From: Marinomonas posidonica_A
GTDB taxonomy: Bacteria; Pseudomonadota; Gammaproteobacteria; Pseudomonadales; Marinomonadaceae
Direction of reading: 5' to 3'
Assembly: GCF_043643765.1 (NCBI RefSeq)
Contig: NZ_JBHZSP010000010.1
Location: 1-64,000 of the forward strand
DNA: 64,000 nt
Under the pieces are notes generated by a model. The model did not search any database. It had not been told where the DNA came from and worked only from the letters and a program-made list of their open reading frames with translations. Each line of letters opens with the position of its first letter. The stretch's first letter is position 1. Position numbers and translations under genes: made by a program. Of this stretch, positions 8,878-16,508 are shown one piece after another.

Positions 8878-9159
8878 AATCGAATCCTTCAAAAATCAAA
8901 CAAGTGATACAAACTAGATACACATTAGTAAGAAAATATTACATTTGGAGGAAATGTAAACCCATAACTTACACATTCTATACAAAAAGAGCAGATTTTG
9001 AGTAAATTCACCAAGAATTGTATATAAGTTATACGGCTTGAGACCCCTCGTTTCAAAATCGAGAGCAATCATGAAAGAAATTCGCTTTGTTCAATGAAAA
9101 GCCTCCGTCAAAAAGTCTATCGAATTGAGACGGCACAGTACTGTAAAAAATGAACAGAG
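8878..9159. other. Intergenic region upstream of TraF-like paralogue 2
   Basis: About 280 bases with no coding potential that I trust. It must hold the leftward promoter of the TraF-like gene. The one notable element is the palindrome at 8939-8959, listed separately. Confidence 0.5.
8939..8959. promoter_or_regulatory. Palindromic operator candidate
   Basis: TTACATTT-GGAGG-AAATGTAA is a perfect inverted repeat with 8-bp arms and a 5-base spacer, 62 bases before the start of TraF-like paralogue 2. Its size suits a dimeric repressor or activator. The binding protein is unknown. Confidence 0.4.
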
Positions 9160-9203
9160 AAAAACCTTAACGTCCAGCCCTTCGACCAAACGTTAAGGTT
9201 TAA
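9160..9203 (-). terminator. Terminator of the kds operon
   Basis: Arms AAACCTTAACG (9162-9172) and CGTTAAGGTTT (9191-9201) form an 11-bp stem with an 18-base loop, about 10 bases past the kdsB stop. On the minus strand the stem is followed by a short T-rich stretch. Confidence 0.75.
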
Positions 9204-9212
9204 AAAGGGAAT

Positions 9213-10019
9213 TTAGAGGTGATCTAAGGTTAATTGATGACGCAATTTTTCCAAATCTTCGGGCGTATCCACACCATGAGAGGGCAAACTGTCCGCCACA
9301 GCAACTTGCACCTTGATACCCTGATGTAAGAAACGTAGCTGTTCCAATTTTTCCCAACGTTCAAGTGGTGACATGGGCAATTCAGCGTATTTATTCAATA
9401 AGCTCGCCCGATAGACGTATAAACCAATATGACGTAAAACAGGCAAATCGATAGGCAAATAGCCACTTGGCTCTTGCGCACTCGCCAAGCCATCTCGGTC
9501 CCAAGGGATCGGGGCGCGACTAAAATACAAGGCTCGCTGCCGCTCATCACACACCACTTTCACCACGTTTGGATTAAGATAATCCTGCTTATCATCAATG
9601 GCGCACGCTACGGTTGCCATTTCAGCTTCAGCGTCTTGGTACAAGGCTTTTACCGTGGCATGAATCAAAGCGACGGGGAGGAAAGGCTCATCTCCCTGTA
9701 CATTGACAATGATTTCCTCACCAGACCAAGCCATTTTTTCAGCCACTTCCGCCAAGCGCTCTGTACCATTCTCATGGTCATCACGAGTCATTACGACGTT
9801 CGCCCCGAACCGCTCTGCGGCACGATAAATTTCGTTATGATCGGTTGCCACAGTCACAGACTGAGCGCCCGCTTGCCGTGACAATTCATGCACCCATTGC
9901 AATACAGGTTTGCCACCAAGATCTGCCATCAGCTTTTGCGGAAAACGCTGAGAAGCATAGCGGGCCGGAATCACAATATGAAAAGCAGGTAACTGTGTGT
10001 GTAACGTAGAATCAGACAT
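9213..10019 (-). CDS. kdsB: 3-deoxy-manno-octulosonate cytidylyltransferase
   Basis: CMP-Kdo synthetase, 268 aa, activates Kdo with CTP for lipopolysaccharide core synthesis in the cytoplasm. It shows the N-terminal nucleotide-binding signature IPARYASQRFPQKLM, then VNVQGDEPF and HIGLYVYR. ATG 10019 was chosen over the TTG at 10028 because GGAG stands about 11 bases before it and the family length fits better. It overlaps the 3' end of kdsC by 8 bases. Last gene of a kdsD-kdsA-kdsC-kdsB operon that brings all four Kdo-specific steps together. Confidence 0.95.
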   Translation of the reverse strand: MSDSTLHTQLPAFHIVIPARYASQRFPQKLMADLGGKPVLQWVHELSRQAGAQSVTVATDHNEIYRAAERFGANVVMTRDDHENGTERLAEVAEKMAWSGEEIIVNVQGDEPFLPVALIHATVKALYQDAEAEMATVACAIDDKQDYLNPNVVKVVCDERQRALYFSRAPIPWDRDGLASAQEPSGYLPIDLPVLRHIGLYVYRASLLNKYAELPMSPLERWEKLEQLRFLHQGIKVQVAVADSLPSHGVDTPEDLEKLRHQLTLDHL

Positions 10020-10599
10020 GACGTTCAAACTCCGGTTGCTTTGCTAATTCGTAGGCTTCTTCTAGTGGCATACGGGACGCTAGAATCAAATCCGCCACCT
10101 CTCTTGCTACGCCCTGTCCAGCCGATTTGGATAATATCAACGGACAATGACGTAATAACAGAGTATGCGCATCAGCAGGACACATGGCCAAACCAACACT
10201 CGGCATCACCTGTAAATCAATCACATCGTCTCCTACATAAGCCACTTGAGATGCTGACACTTGTAACCTTGCGGTTAAATCAACAAAAGCCTCTGCCTTG
10301 TTATGACAACCTGGATAGAAATACTCAACGTTCAAGTCTGTCATGCGTTGACGCAAGGCTGGAGAGTCTTTGGCCGTGATCACCGCAACGGTCACACCCC
10401 ACTTAGGCAGGAGTTTCATCGCGACGCCATCTTTGACGTTAAAACGCTTAATCGTTTCGCCTTGCTCTGTGTAAAGCAAGCCACCGTCAGTCAAGACACC
10501 ATCCACGTCGAATACCACCAGCTTTAAACTCTGCAATTGCTGCAATAATTCTGGTTGTTCAGATATCACGGAATAAGAAGCAAGAAACGCAGCATCCAT
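10012..10599 (-). CDS. kdsC: Kdo-8-phosphate phosphatase
   Basis: This 195-aa HAD-superfamily phosphatase releases Kdo from Kdo-8-P, the third step in Kdo synthesis. HAD motif I is VVFDVDGVLTDG (about residues 29-40, with the two catalytic Asp), motif II is in VAVITAK, and motif III/IV is VAYVGDDVIDLQVM. Length and lack of a cap domain fit the tetrameric C0-type KdsC. The start lies 3 bases past the kdsA stop and the 3' end overlaps kdsB, so translation is probably coupled. Confidence 0.93.
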   Translation of the reverse strand: MDAAFLASYSVISEQPELLQQLQSLKLVVFDVDGVLTDGGLLYTEQGETIKRFNVKDGVAMKLLPKWGVTVAVITAKDSPALRQRMTDLNVEYFYPGCHNKAEAFVDLTARLQVSASQVAYVGDDVIDLQVMPSVGLAMCPADAHTLLLRHCPLILSKSAGQGVAREVADLILASRMPLEEAYELAKQPEFERHV

Positions 10600-10602
10600 G
10601 GC

Positions 10603-11460
10603 TTAAGCTCTCGTATCCAATTCATCAAATGTTTTCACCAGCTCATCAAGCTGTTTCATCTGCTTTAAGAAAGGCGCTAATTTGCCTAGCGGTAACGCAC
10701 AAGGACCATCGCATTTAGCCGAATCCGGTGTCGGGTGAGTTTCTAAGAACAAGCTCGACAAGCCAAGCGACATACCTGCTCGGGCCAATTCTGTTACCTG
10801 TGCTCGACGACCATCTGCTGAATCTTCACGACCACCAGGACGTTGTAGAGAATGAGTGACATCAAACATCACTGGGTAAGCGAATTTCTTCATTTCACCA
10901 AAACCCAACATGTCTACAACAAGGTTGTTGTAACCCATCATAGTGCCACGCTCACACAACATAAGTTGATCATTACCGGCTTCTTCACACTTTTTCAGAA
11001 TGTGTTTCATTTCATGAGGTGCTAAGAACTGCGCCTTCTTAATGTTGATCACAGCCCCGGTTTGCGCCATGGCGACAACTAGATCTGTTTGACGGGAAAG
11101 AAAGGCTGGCAACTGAATCACATCCGCCACTTCGGCCACAGGCGCACACTGATACGCTTCATGTACATCGGTGATCACTGGCACATTAAAGGTCTCTTTG
11201 ATTTCTTGTAAAATCTTCAGACCTTCTTCCATGCCTGGACCACGAAAAGAGTTAATAGAAGAACGGTTTGCTTTGTCAAACGACCCTTTAAACACATAAG
11301 GAATACCCAGTGCTTCTGTTACTTTGACATGTTCCTCAGCAACTTGCATCGCCAAATCACGAGATTCCAGGACATTGACACCACTGAACAGCACAAATGG
11401 TAAGTGATTCGCGACTTCAACCTGTTGACCAATTTTGATGATTTTTGATTCTTGAGACAT
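10603..11460 (-). CDS. kdsA: 3-deoxy-8-phosphooctulonate synthase
   Basis: This 285-aa enzyme condenses phosphoenolpyruvate with arabinose-5-phosphate to Kdo-8-P. The TIM-barrel sequence shows FKGSFDKANRSSINSFRGPG (substrate loop), TDVHE, the LCERGT segment and DVTHSLQRPGG. All are conserved in the family and the length is normal. It lies 36 bases after kdsD and 3 bases before kdsC in the Kdo operon. Confidence 0.97.
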   Translation of the reverse strand: MSQESKIIKIGQQVEVANHLPFVLFSGVNVLESRDLAMQVAEEHVKVTEALGIPYVFKGSFDKANRSSINSFRGPGMEEGLKILQEIKETFNVPVITDVHEAYQCAPVAEVADVIQLPAFLSRQTDLVVAMAQTGAVINIKKAQFLAPHEMKHILKKCEEAGNDQLMLCERGTMMGYNNLVVDMLGFGEMKKFAYPVMFDVTHSLQRPGGREDSADGRRAQVTELARAGMSLGLSSLFLETHPTPDSAKCDGPCALPLGKLAPFLKQMKQLDELVKTFDELDTRA

Positions 11461-11496
11461 ACTAACTCCTGTTAAATTCTACTTCGTCACTCGCTA

Positions 11497-12471
11497 TCAG
11501 CGATCGTAAATTTCTAAAATACCGGATACTTTTCGGTCATCATTCAGCACCACCAAAAGGGTGATTTTGTCTCTTAGCATTTGCTCTTCCGCTTCGACGA
11601 TCATCACATTTTCATTGATGGTCTTAGGGTTTACGGTCATAAGATCGGCAATGCTTTTATTCATCATGCCGTCACTGTCTTTTAACATGGCACGGCGTAA
11701 ATCACCGTCGGTAAAAATCCCCAGTAACGTATCTTTCTCTTGTACCAACACCACCCCTTTACGACCTTGGGTCATGACCGTGATGGCGTCTTTCAAATTG
11801 CTATTCGGAGAGCAAACAGGCAAGTCTTGTTTGTGCATGATGTCTTTTACTCTGGTCAGCAATTTACGACCTAGACTGCCGCCGGGATGAAAACGGGCGA
11901 AATCTTGCGGCTGAAAAGCGCGACACTCCATCAAGGCTACGGCCAAAGCATCGCCCATCGCGGTCGTCATAGTCGTAGAAGTGGTTGGCGCTAAATTATT
12001 CGGGCAGGTTTCACGGTCAACCGAAATATCTAAAACACAATCGCAATGCTTGGCCAAGGTGGAATCCATGTTGCCCACCAAAGCAATACTTGGATTACCA
12101 AAGCTCTGTAAAGAAGGAAGTAATCGCATAAGCTCTTCGGTTTCACCGGAATAACTGATCAATATCAGTGTATCTTCCGCTTGAATCATCCCTAAGTCAC
12201 CATGAAAGGCTTCGCCTGGGTGCAAAAAGAAACTGGGGGTGCCTGTTGACGCTAAGGTTGCGGCAATTTTTTTACCAATCAGTCCCGATTTCCCCATACC
12301 ACAGATAATGGTTCGACCTTTGCTGTCTAATATCATTCGCACGGCTTTGGCAAATTCATCCGTCACTTGACTGGCAAGATTGGCAAGGGCTTGCGCTTGC
12401 GTTGAAAGGGTTCGCTGAGCACTGGCGATCAATGCATCCGTATCCGTATTCGAAGACGTTGGGGCACTCAT
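11497..12471 (-). CDS. kdsD: Arabinose-5-phosphate isomerase
   Basis: This 324-aa protein interconverts ribulose-5-P and arabinose-5-P, the entry step to Kdo. An N-terminal SIS sugar-isomerase domain (about residues 40-180; CGMGKSGLIGKKIAATLAS and SYSGETEELM are visible) is followed by two CBS domains (about 205-324) that probably sense a ligand. Length matches KdsD. It is the first gene of the Kdo operon and has an AGAGAGAA ribosome site. GutQ is a close paralogue, but the kdsA-kdsC-kdsB context favours KdsD. Confidence 0.94.
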   Translation of the reverse strand: MSAPTSSNTDTDALIASAQRTLSTQAQALANLASQVTDEFAKAVRMILDSKGRTIICGMGKSGLIGKKIAATLASTGTPSFFLHPGEAFHGDLGMIQAEDTLILISYSGETEELMRLLPSLQSFGNPSIALVGNMDSTLAKHCDCVLDISVDRETCPNNLAPTTSTTMTTAMGDALAVALMECRAFQPQDFARFHPGGSLGRKLLTRVKDIMHKQDLPVCSPNSNLKDAITVMTQGRKGVVLVQEKDTLLGIFTDGDLRRAMLKDSDGMMNKSIADLMTVNPKTINENVMIVEAEEQMLRDKITLLVVLNDDRKVSGILEIYDR

Positions 12472-12542
12472 ATTTTCTCTCTGTTTAATTAGACGGCTAA
12501 AAAAGTGGTCTCATTATACAGAGTGGGAGGAAGGTCGCATAC

Positions 12543-12574
12543 AAAAAGAGTGCTCGACTTGAGCACTCTTTTTT
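12543..12574 (-). terminator. Intrinsic terminator of znuA
   Basis: AAAAAGAGTGCTC (12543-12555), a 5-base loop and GAGCACTCTTTTTT form a near-perfect stem with T-runs on both strands. It lies just past the znuA stop and before the kdsD promoter region, so it separates the two leftward units. Confidence 0.92.
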
Positions 12575-12606
12575 CGAATCATTCTGCGAGATTAGCAGAC
12601 ATTCGT

Positions 12607-13668
12607 TTAGCCTAAGCAGCTCAGGAATTGACCGCTTAGAGAGTCTAGGAAACGGTAGTAGGCATTCGAATCCAACTTGATGTCGCCACCAAGAGGGTCT
12701 AGTGGCGCGGTATTAACACTTGATCCGTCTAGCAAAGCTTTAACGATCGCTGGGCTAAATTGAGGCTCACTGAACACACACTGGACATGATTTTCTTCAA
12801 TTTCATGGCGCAGTTCGGCCACTTTTTTCGCCCCAGGCTTACGTTCAGGACTGACTGTAATTTCCCCAGCATGTTGCAAACCATAATGTCTTTCAAAGTA
12901 GCTGTAGCCATCATGAAAAACAATGTATGGAACCGTGTTAACTTTATTCAGCGCGGCACGAATTTGCGCATCTTTTGCGGTCAAGCCCTGCTCGAAATTT
13001 GCCAAATTAGTTTGATAATATGCTGCATTTTTAGCATCAATTTCAGATAAACGCTTAGTCACCGCTTGTGCCAATACTTTGGCATTCTCTGGTGACAACC
13101 AAACATGCGGATCAACACCACTGTGGTCATGCCCCTCATGTCCTTCATGATGTTCGTCATGATCATGGCCTTCGTGTTCATCATGATCGTCGTGATGCTT
13201 ATCATGATCGTGGCCTTCATGATCTTCATGCTTATCATGATCGTGGCCTTCGTGTTCATCATGATCGTCGTGATGCTTGTCATGATCGTGGCCTTCATGA
13301 TCTTCGTGTTCATCGTGGTCTTCATGACCCTCTGCGAAGTTATGCAGATTCATACCGTTTAACGCTAACCACTCAATAGAGGAATCTTCTTTACCCGCAT
13401 TTTCTAGTGGTTTCTCTAAGAAACGTTCTAATGACTCCCCCACCCAAACAACGGTATCCGCGTTGGCAATTTTTCTTAAATCTGAAGGACGCAAAGCAAA
13501 ATCATGGGGTGATGCCGAATTGGACACAATTTGTTCAATGTCGGCTCGGTCCCCAGTAATGGCTGCGACCACCATAGAGACAGGTTTTATACTGGTGACA
13601 ATAACCGGTTTCGCTAACGCCAACGGCGATAGAGCCGTCACACCCAAAGTCAGTAAAAGCTTATTCAT
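12607..13668 (-). CDS. znuA: Zinc ABC transporter substrate-binding protein
   Basis: This 353-aa periplasmic protein captures Zn2+ for a ZnuBC transporter. A signal peptide (residues 1-19, cut near LALA-KP) precedes the cluster A-I binding-protein fold. Likely metal ligands are His55 (SASPHDF), His188 (VDPHVW) and His252 (VFHDGY). Residues 115-182 form an extreme His/Asp/Glu-rich loop with over 20 His, including a 26-residue unit present twice in tandem. Two Cys (297, 351) match the disulfide of E. coli ZnuA. znuB, znuC and zur are not adjacent. A palindrome upstream may be a Zur site. Mn-binding relatives exist, but the His-rich loop favours zinc. Confidence 0.93.
   Translation of the reverse strand: MNKLLLTLGVTALSPLALAKPVIVTSIKPVSMVVAAITGDRADIEQIVSNSASPHDFALRPSDLRKIANADTVVWVGESLERFLEKPLENAGKEDSSIEWLALNGMNLHNFAEGHEDHDEHEDHEGHDHDKHHDDHDEHEGHDHDKHEDHEGHDHDKHHDDHDEHEGHDHDEHHEGHEGHDHSGVDPHVWLSPENAKVLAQAVTKRLSEIDAKNAAYYQTNLANFEQGLTAKDAQIRAALNKVNTVPYIVFHDGYSYFERHYGLQHAGEITVSPERKPGAKKVAELRHEIEENHVQCVFSEPQFSPAIVKALLDGSSVNTAPLDPLGGDIKLDSNAYYRFLDSLSGQFLSCLG
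13153..13308 (-). repeat. 78-bp tandem duplication inside znuA
   Basis: Two adjacent 78-bp units (13153-13230 and 13231-13308) differ at about five positions. They encode the 26-residue unit that begins HEDHEGHDHDKHHDD (protein residues 121-146 and 147-172). Within each unit, smaller GHDHD-type repeats are visible. Confidence 0.9.
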
Positions 13669-13687
13669 TCGTTAGACACCTCAAATA

Positions 13688-13699
13688 ACGTTATAACGT
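13688..13699. promoter_or_regulatory. Palindrome upstream of znuA, possible Zur site
   Basis: ACGTTATAACGT is a perfect 12-bp palindrome 20-31 bases before the znuA start. It matches the centre of the known gammaproteobacterial Zur box (ATGTTATAATATAAC-like) at most positions. A role in zinc repression is an inference. Confidence 0.4.
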
Positions 13700-13743
13700 A
13701 ACAATACGATATTCGGTAACGGTATTCAAGATACATTCTCAGC

Positions 13744-14757
13744 TTATTGAAAATTAAACGCAGACATAGGCTTTGCACGCACCACCAAGCCAGCACGCTG
13801 ACCAACAGGTAATTTGCTATTTGGAAACACAATGGCGTCCCCCGTTTGCTTAATGATGTAGCACTGCTCAATGGATTCAGCCAAACAAAAATCTTGCCTA
13901 AAAGAGGTGAAGTTTTCTAGATCGTCCGCAATATTTAACTGATAGCTTTCATGATCTTTGGTTAAACTGTCGACCACTTCGTATAAACTCAAGTCTGAAA
14001 CTCGATCTTGAATCAGCTCTCCTTTAACCAACAGCTCAGTCAAAGCTCGCTTCATCTGCAAAAAGGACGACAAATCATTTTCACCGAATGCTTTCACCTT
14101 CCCCAATTCAATAGTGAAAGCCTGAGCATCATGTTGCGCAAAACTGTGGTAGGAAAAAGTACTTGTTGGCTGATGCGAAAACAATACAGCCTCAATACCG
14201 CAAGCCGCCAAAAAAGCCAACTGGCGTTGCTGATATATTGTCTTTGGTACGAAGGGATGAACGGCAAACTTTTCATGAACTGAACCACGTATGGCAGTAT
14301 GTAGATCATAATGTAATTTTTGCGAATCAACCGCTTCAGGTGCATCAAAGAACGCCTTAACCGATAACTCTAACTGTTGCGCCCGTTGCGCTTCGTAACC
14401 TTGTTGTGATTGCCATGAGCCACAGAACAGACGATTTAGATTTACATCGCAGAAACGTTGAGCCTGTATGACCGCTCGAGGGTTACCAATGATGAACAAC
14501 AAACGTACGCCTAACACCAAATCCCCCGCCAAAATAGATTTAATGATACCGTTCGCTAATTCAATCGGTCCCGTTTCATTGCCATGAATACCAACGGATA
14601 AGACCAAACTGACATTGCTGCGCTTTACCTCTGGTTCCAAGGATAAGATGCCCACCCCTTCAACACGAGCACGCCCAGAGGGAAAAGTAAAATCCAAAAC
14701 ACCATTTTGCTCAGGATACCGTAAGGTATGAGCCAGAAAATCATCGTTCACTATCAT
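13744..14757 (-). CDS. astE: Succinylglutamate desuccinylase
   Basis: This 337-aa zinc carboxypeptidase-like protein matches AstE, which splits N-succinylglutamate to succinate and glutamate, the last step of the arginine succinyltransferase pathway. Zinc ligands are visible in VGIHGNETGPIE (His and Glu) and DLHTAIRGS (His). ATG 14757 was preferred to ATG 14832: GGAA precedes it and the N-terminus NDDFLAHTL then aligns with the start of E. coli AstE. The other ast genes are not adjacent, but an astC-like gene lies at 24.3 kb. Related aspartoacylases are the alternative. Confidence 0.85.
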   Translation of the reverse strand: MIVNDDFLAHTLRYPEQNGVLDFTFPSGRARVEGVGILSLEPEVKRSNVSLVLSVGIHGNETGPIELANGIIKSILAGDLVLGVRLLFIIGNPRAVIQAQRFCDVNLNRLFCGSWQSQQGYEAQRAQQLELSVKAFFDAPEAVDSQKLHYDLHTAIRGSVHEKFAVHPFVPKTIYQQRQLAFLAACGIEAVLFSHQPTSTFSYHSFAQHDAQAFTIELGKVKAFGENDLSSFLQMKRALTELLVKGELIQDRVSDLSLYEVVDSLTKDHESYQLNIADDLENFTSFRQDFCLAESIEQCYIIKQTGDAIVFPNSKLPVGQRAGLVVRAKPMSAFNFQ

Positions 14758-15029
14758 ACTAGTTCCATTATATTGGTCTTCATAATCTCTCTTTTCCGGC
14801 ACGGGCAACTCACTCTCCCATGCGCAATGCACATGATACGGTCAAACGCGAAAGACGCGCATAGCATGCCCGTTTTAGCCGAAAATACATAAAATTAGGT
14901 CGCTTTTATTAAACATGGCTGCCATAAAGTCCATTTCAACACCATTGAACCAAGGCTAAGGCTTTTCTTTCCAGACAAATGCCGATACCCTTTCGCTTTC
15001 TATTCGTTCCGCCAATCAATGAGTATTTT

Positions 15030-15566
15030 ATGTCAGAGAATGACGAAGTCATTATTTTAGTCGACCAACACAATCAAATCATTGGCGACGTGCCTCGCCG
15101 ACTCATGAACTTTGGCGAAGATCATCATCGAGTCACTTACATCTTAGTATTCACTGAAAGTGGTAATTTGCTGGTCCAAAAACGCACTGATGACAAAGCC
15201 TTTTGCCCCAGTTTTTATGGCGTAACCACTGGCGGTGTGGTCGCCAAAGGTGAGTCCTATATTGAATCAGCTCATCGTGAATTAGAGGAAGAGTTAGGCT
15301 TTGATGCACCATTGCAAAGCCATGGTGTTTTTTTCACTCAAGGAAAAGGCTTCAAAATCTGGGGAAAGATCTATACTTGTCACTATCAACCCGAAACACA
15401 TGGCCCGTTAACATTACAACCAAAAGAAGTCGCTTCGGTTCATGAAATGAGCATTCAGACCATATTAGATAACCCTAATCATTTGGATTTTACACCGGAT
15501 TCTTTCGATGCATTACGACATTACGCCAACAAACTTACCAGCGCCCAACCGGATGACCCAATTTAA
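15030..15566 (+). CDS. Nudix hydrolase, YfcD type
   Basis: This 178-aa protein carries a Nudix box (GGVVAKGESYIESAHRELEEELGF: G-x5-E-x7-REUxEE-type spacing) and aligns along its length with E. coli YfcD, a Nudix protein related to isopentenyl-diphosphate isomerase. The substrate is not known. ATG 15030 was chosen because upstream codons add a hydrophobic stretch that is not in the family. The end overlaps the next gene by 14 bases, so the two are probably translated together. Confidence 0.8.
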   Translation: MSENDEVIILVDQHNQIIGDVPRRLMNFGEDHHRVTYILVFTESGNLLVQKRTDDKAFCPSFYGVTTGGVVAKGESYIESAHRELEEELGFDAPLQSHGVFFTQGKGFKIWGKIYTCHYQPETHGPLTLQPKEVASVHEMSIQTILDNPNHLDFTPDSFDALRHYANKLTSAQPDDPI

Positions 15567-16353
15567 CCTTAACCTCATTCGCTTCTTGGTCATTCTTCTT
15601 GCCATGTTCTGCAGTACCCTCAGTTTTACCAAGGAGCGCTGGCAAGACGATTATTACATTGAAGAAAGCTTCATTAAAATTGCCCTACAAAGAGAATACA
15701 AAGAAACCAACTACCCTAAGATTATTCGTTGGAAAAAACCAATCCGCCTGTATTTTGAAAGTGATGCGGGGGACGCTCATTTACAAAAAGAATTGTTAAG
15801 CGTACACGCTCAACATCTAGCTCGTATTACTGGCCTATCCATCGATTTCACCCAACAAGCATCAGACGCTAATATTTTTGTTATTTTTACCAACTATGCC
15901 CAACTTGAAAATAAAGTAAGACAATACATTGGTGACCCAGAGAATATTCGTGCGGCACTGGATGAAGCCATCTGTCTTGGCAATTTTCGCCGTAATGGTC
16001 GTTATGAAATAACCCGTGGCGCGATTATAATTCCGGTTGATTATGCTCGTCGTAAAGCGCGCTTTTTAGATTGTATTGTCGAAGAAATCACTCAGTTACT
16101 AGGTTTGCCTAACGATTCGAATGATGTCTTCCCTTCCGTTTTTAACGATGTCAGCGTGGACACCTATTTAAGCCCTCTCGATTATATTTTATTAAAAGCC
16201 TTGTACTCTCAACACATTAAACCTGGTATGAACGTCACGCAAACTCGGGCATTTTTCCCAGATGTGCTGAGAGAGTTACATGCAAATGGCGACATAGCCA
16301 ATGCAGCCGAGCGTGTTCAGCAATACAGCTTAAAACGCTACCTTGGGGATTAA
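15553..16353 (+). CDS. DUF2927 protein, probably exported
   Basis: This 266-aa protein matches the DUF2927 family of unknown function. Residues 8-25 form a signal peptide or membrane anchor. The mature part shows IRWKKPIRLYFES, ARITGLSI, RRNGRYEITRGAIIIPVD and CIVEEITQLLGLPNDSNDVFPSVF. The last is reminiscent of a metallopeptidase-like helix, but the usual HExxH is replaced by VEEIT, so enzyme activity is doubtful. ATG 15553 lies inside the end of the Nudix gene (14-base overlap). A lone Cys pair (residues about 142 and 176) might form a disulfide. Confidence 0.75.
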   Translation: MTQFNLNLIRFLVILLAMFCSTLSFTKERWQDDYYIEESFIKIALQREYKETNYPKIIRWKKPIRLYFESDAGDAHLQKELLSVHAQHLARITGLSIDFTQQASDANIFVIFTNYAQLENKVRQYIGDPENIRAALDEAICLGNFRRNGRYEITRGAIIIPVDYARRKARFLDCIVEEITQLLGLPNDSNDVFPSVFNDVSVDTYLSPLDYILLKALYSQHIKPGMNVTQTRAFFPDVLRELHANGDIANAAERVQQYSLKRYLGD

Positions 16354-16508
16354 GTCATTTAGCAGACCATAGCCATTATCAAACCCTGCTATAAATCAAT
16401 ATTATTGGTCTTTTTCTCAAAAGCCTTTATAAATTCTACTTATTCACTCTGCATTCCTGATCAATTTAGGTAAAATGCCCCCATTCAAATTTCACACTGG
16501 AGAGCTTA

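Noticed and set aside
13153..13308. Tandem repeats that might be taken for a CRISPR array
   Set aside because: The units are directly adjacent with no spacers, are a multiple of three long, and lie in frame inside znuA.
13105..13362. Plus-strand open frames with highly hydrophobic, membrane-like translation
   Set aside because: They are the antisense of the znuA His/Asp codon repeats (CAT/GAT read backwards give Met, Ile, Val). No ribosome site or family match.
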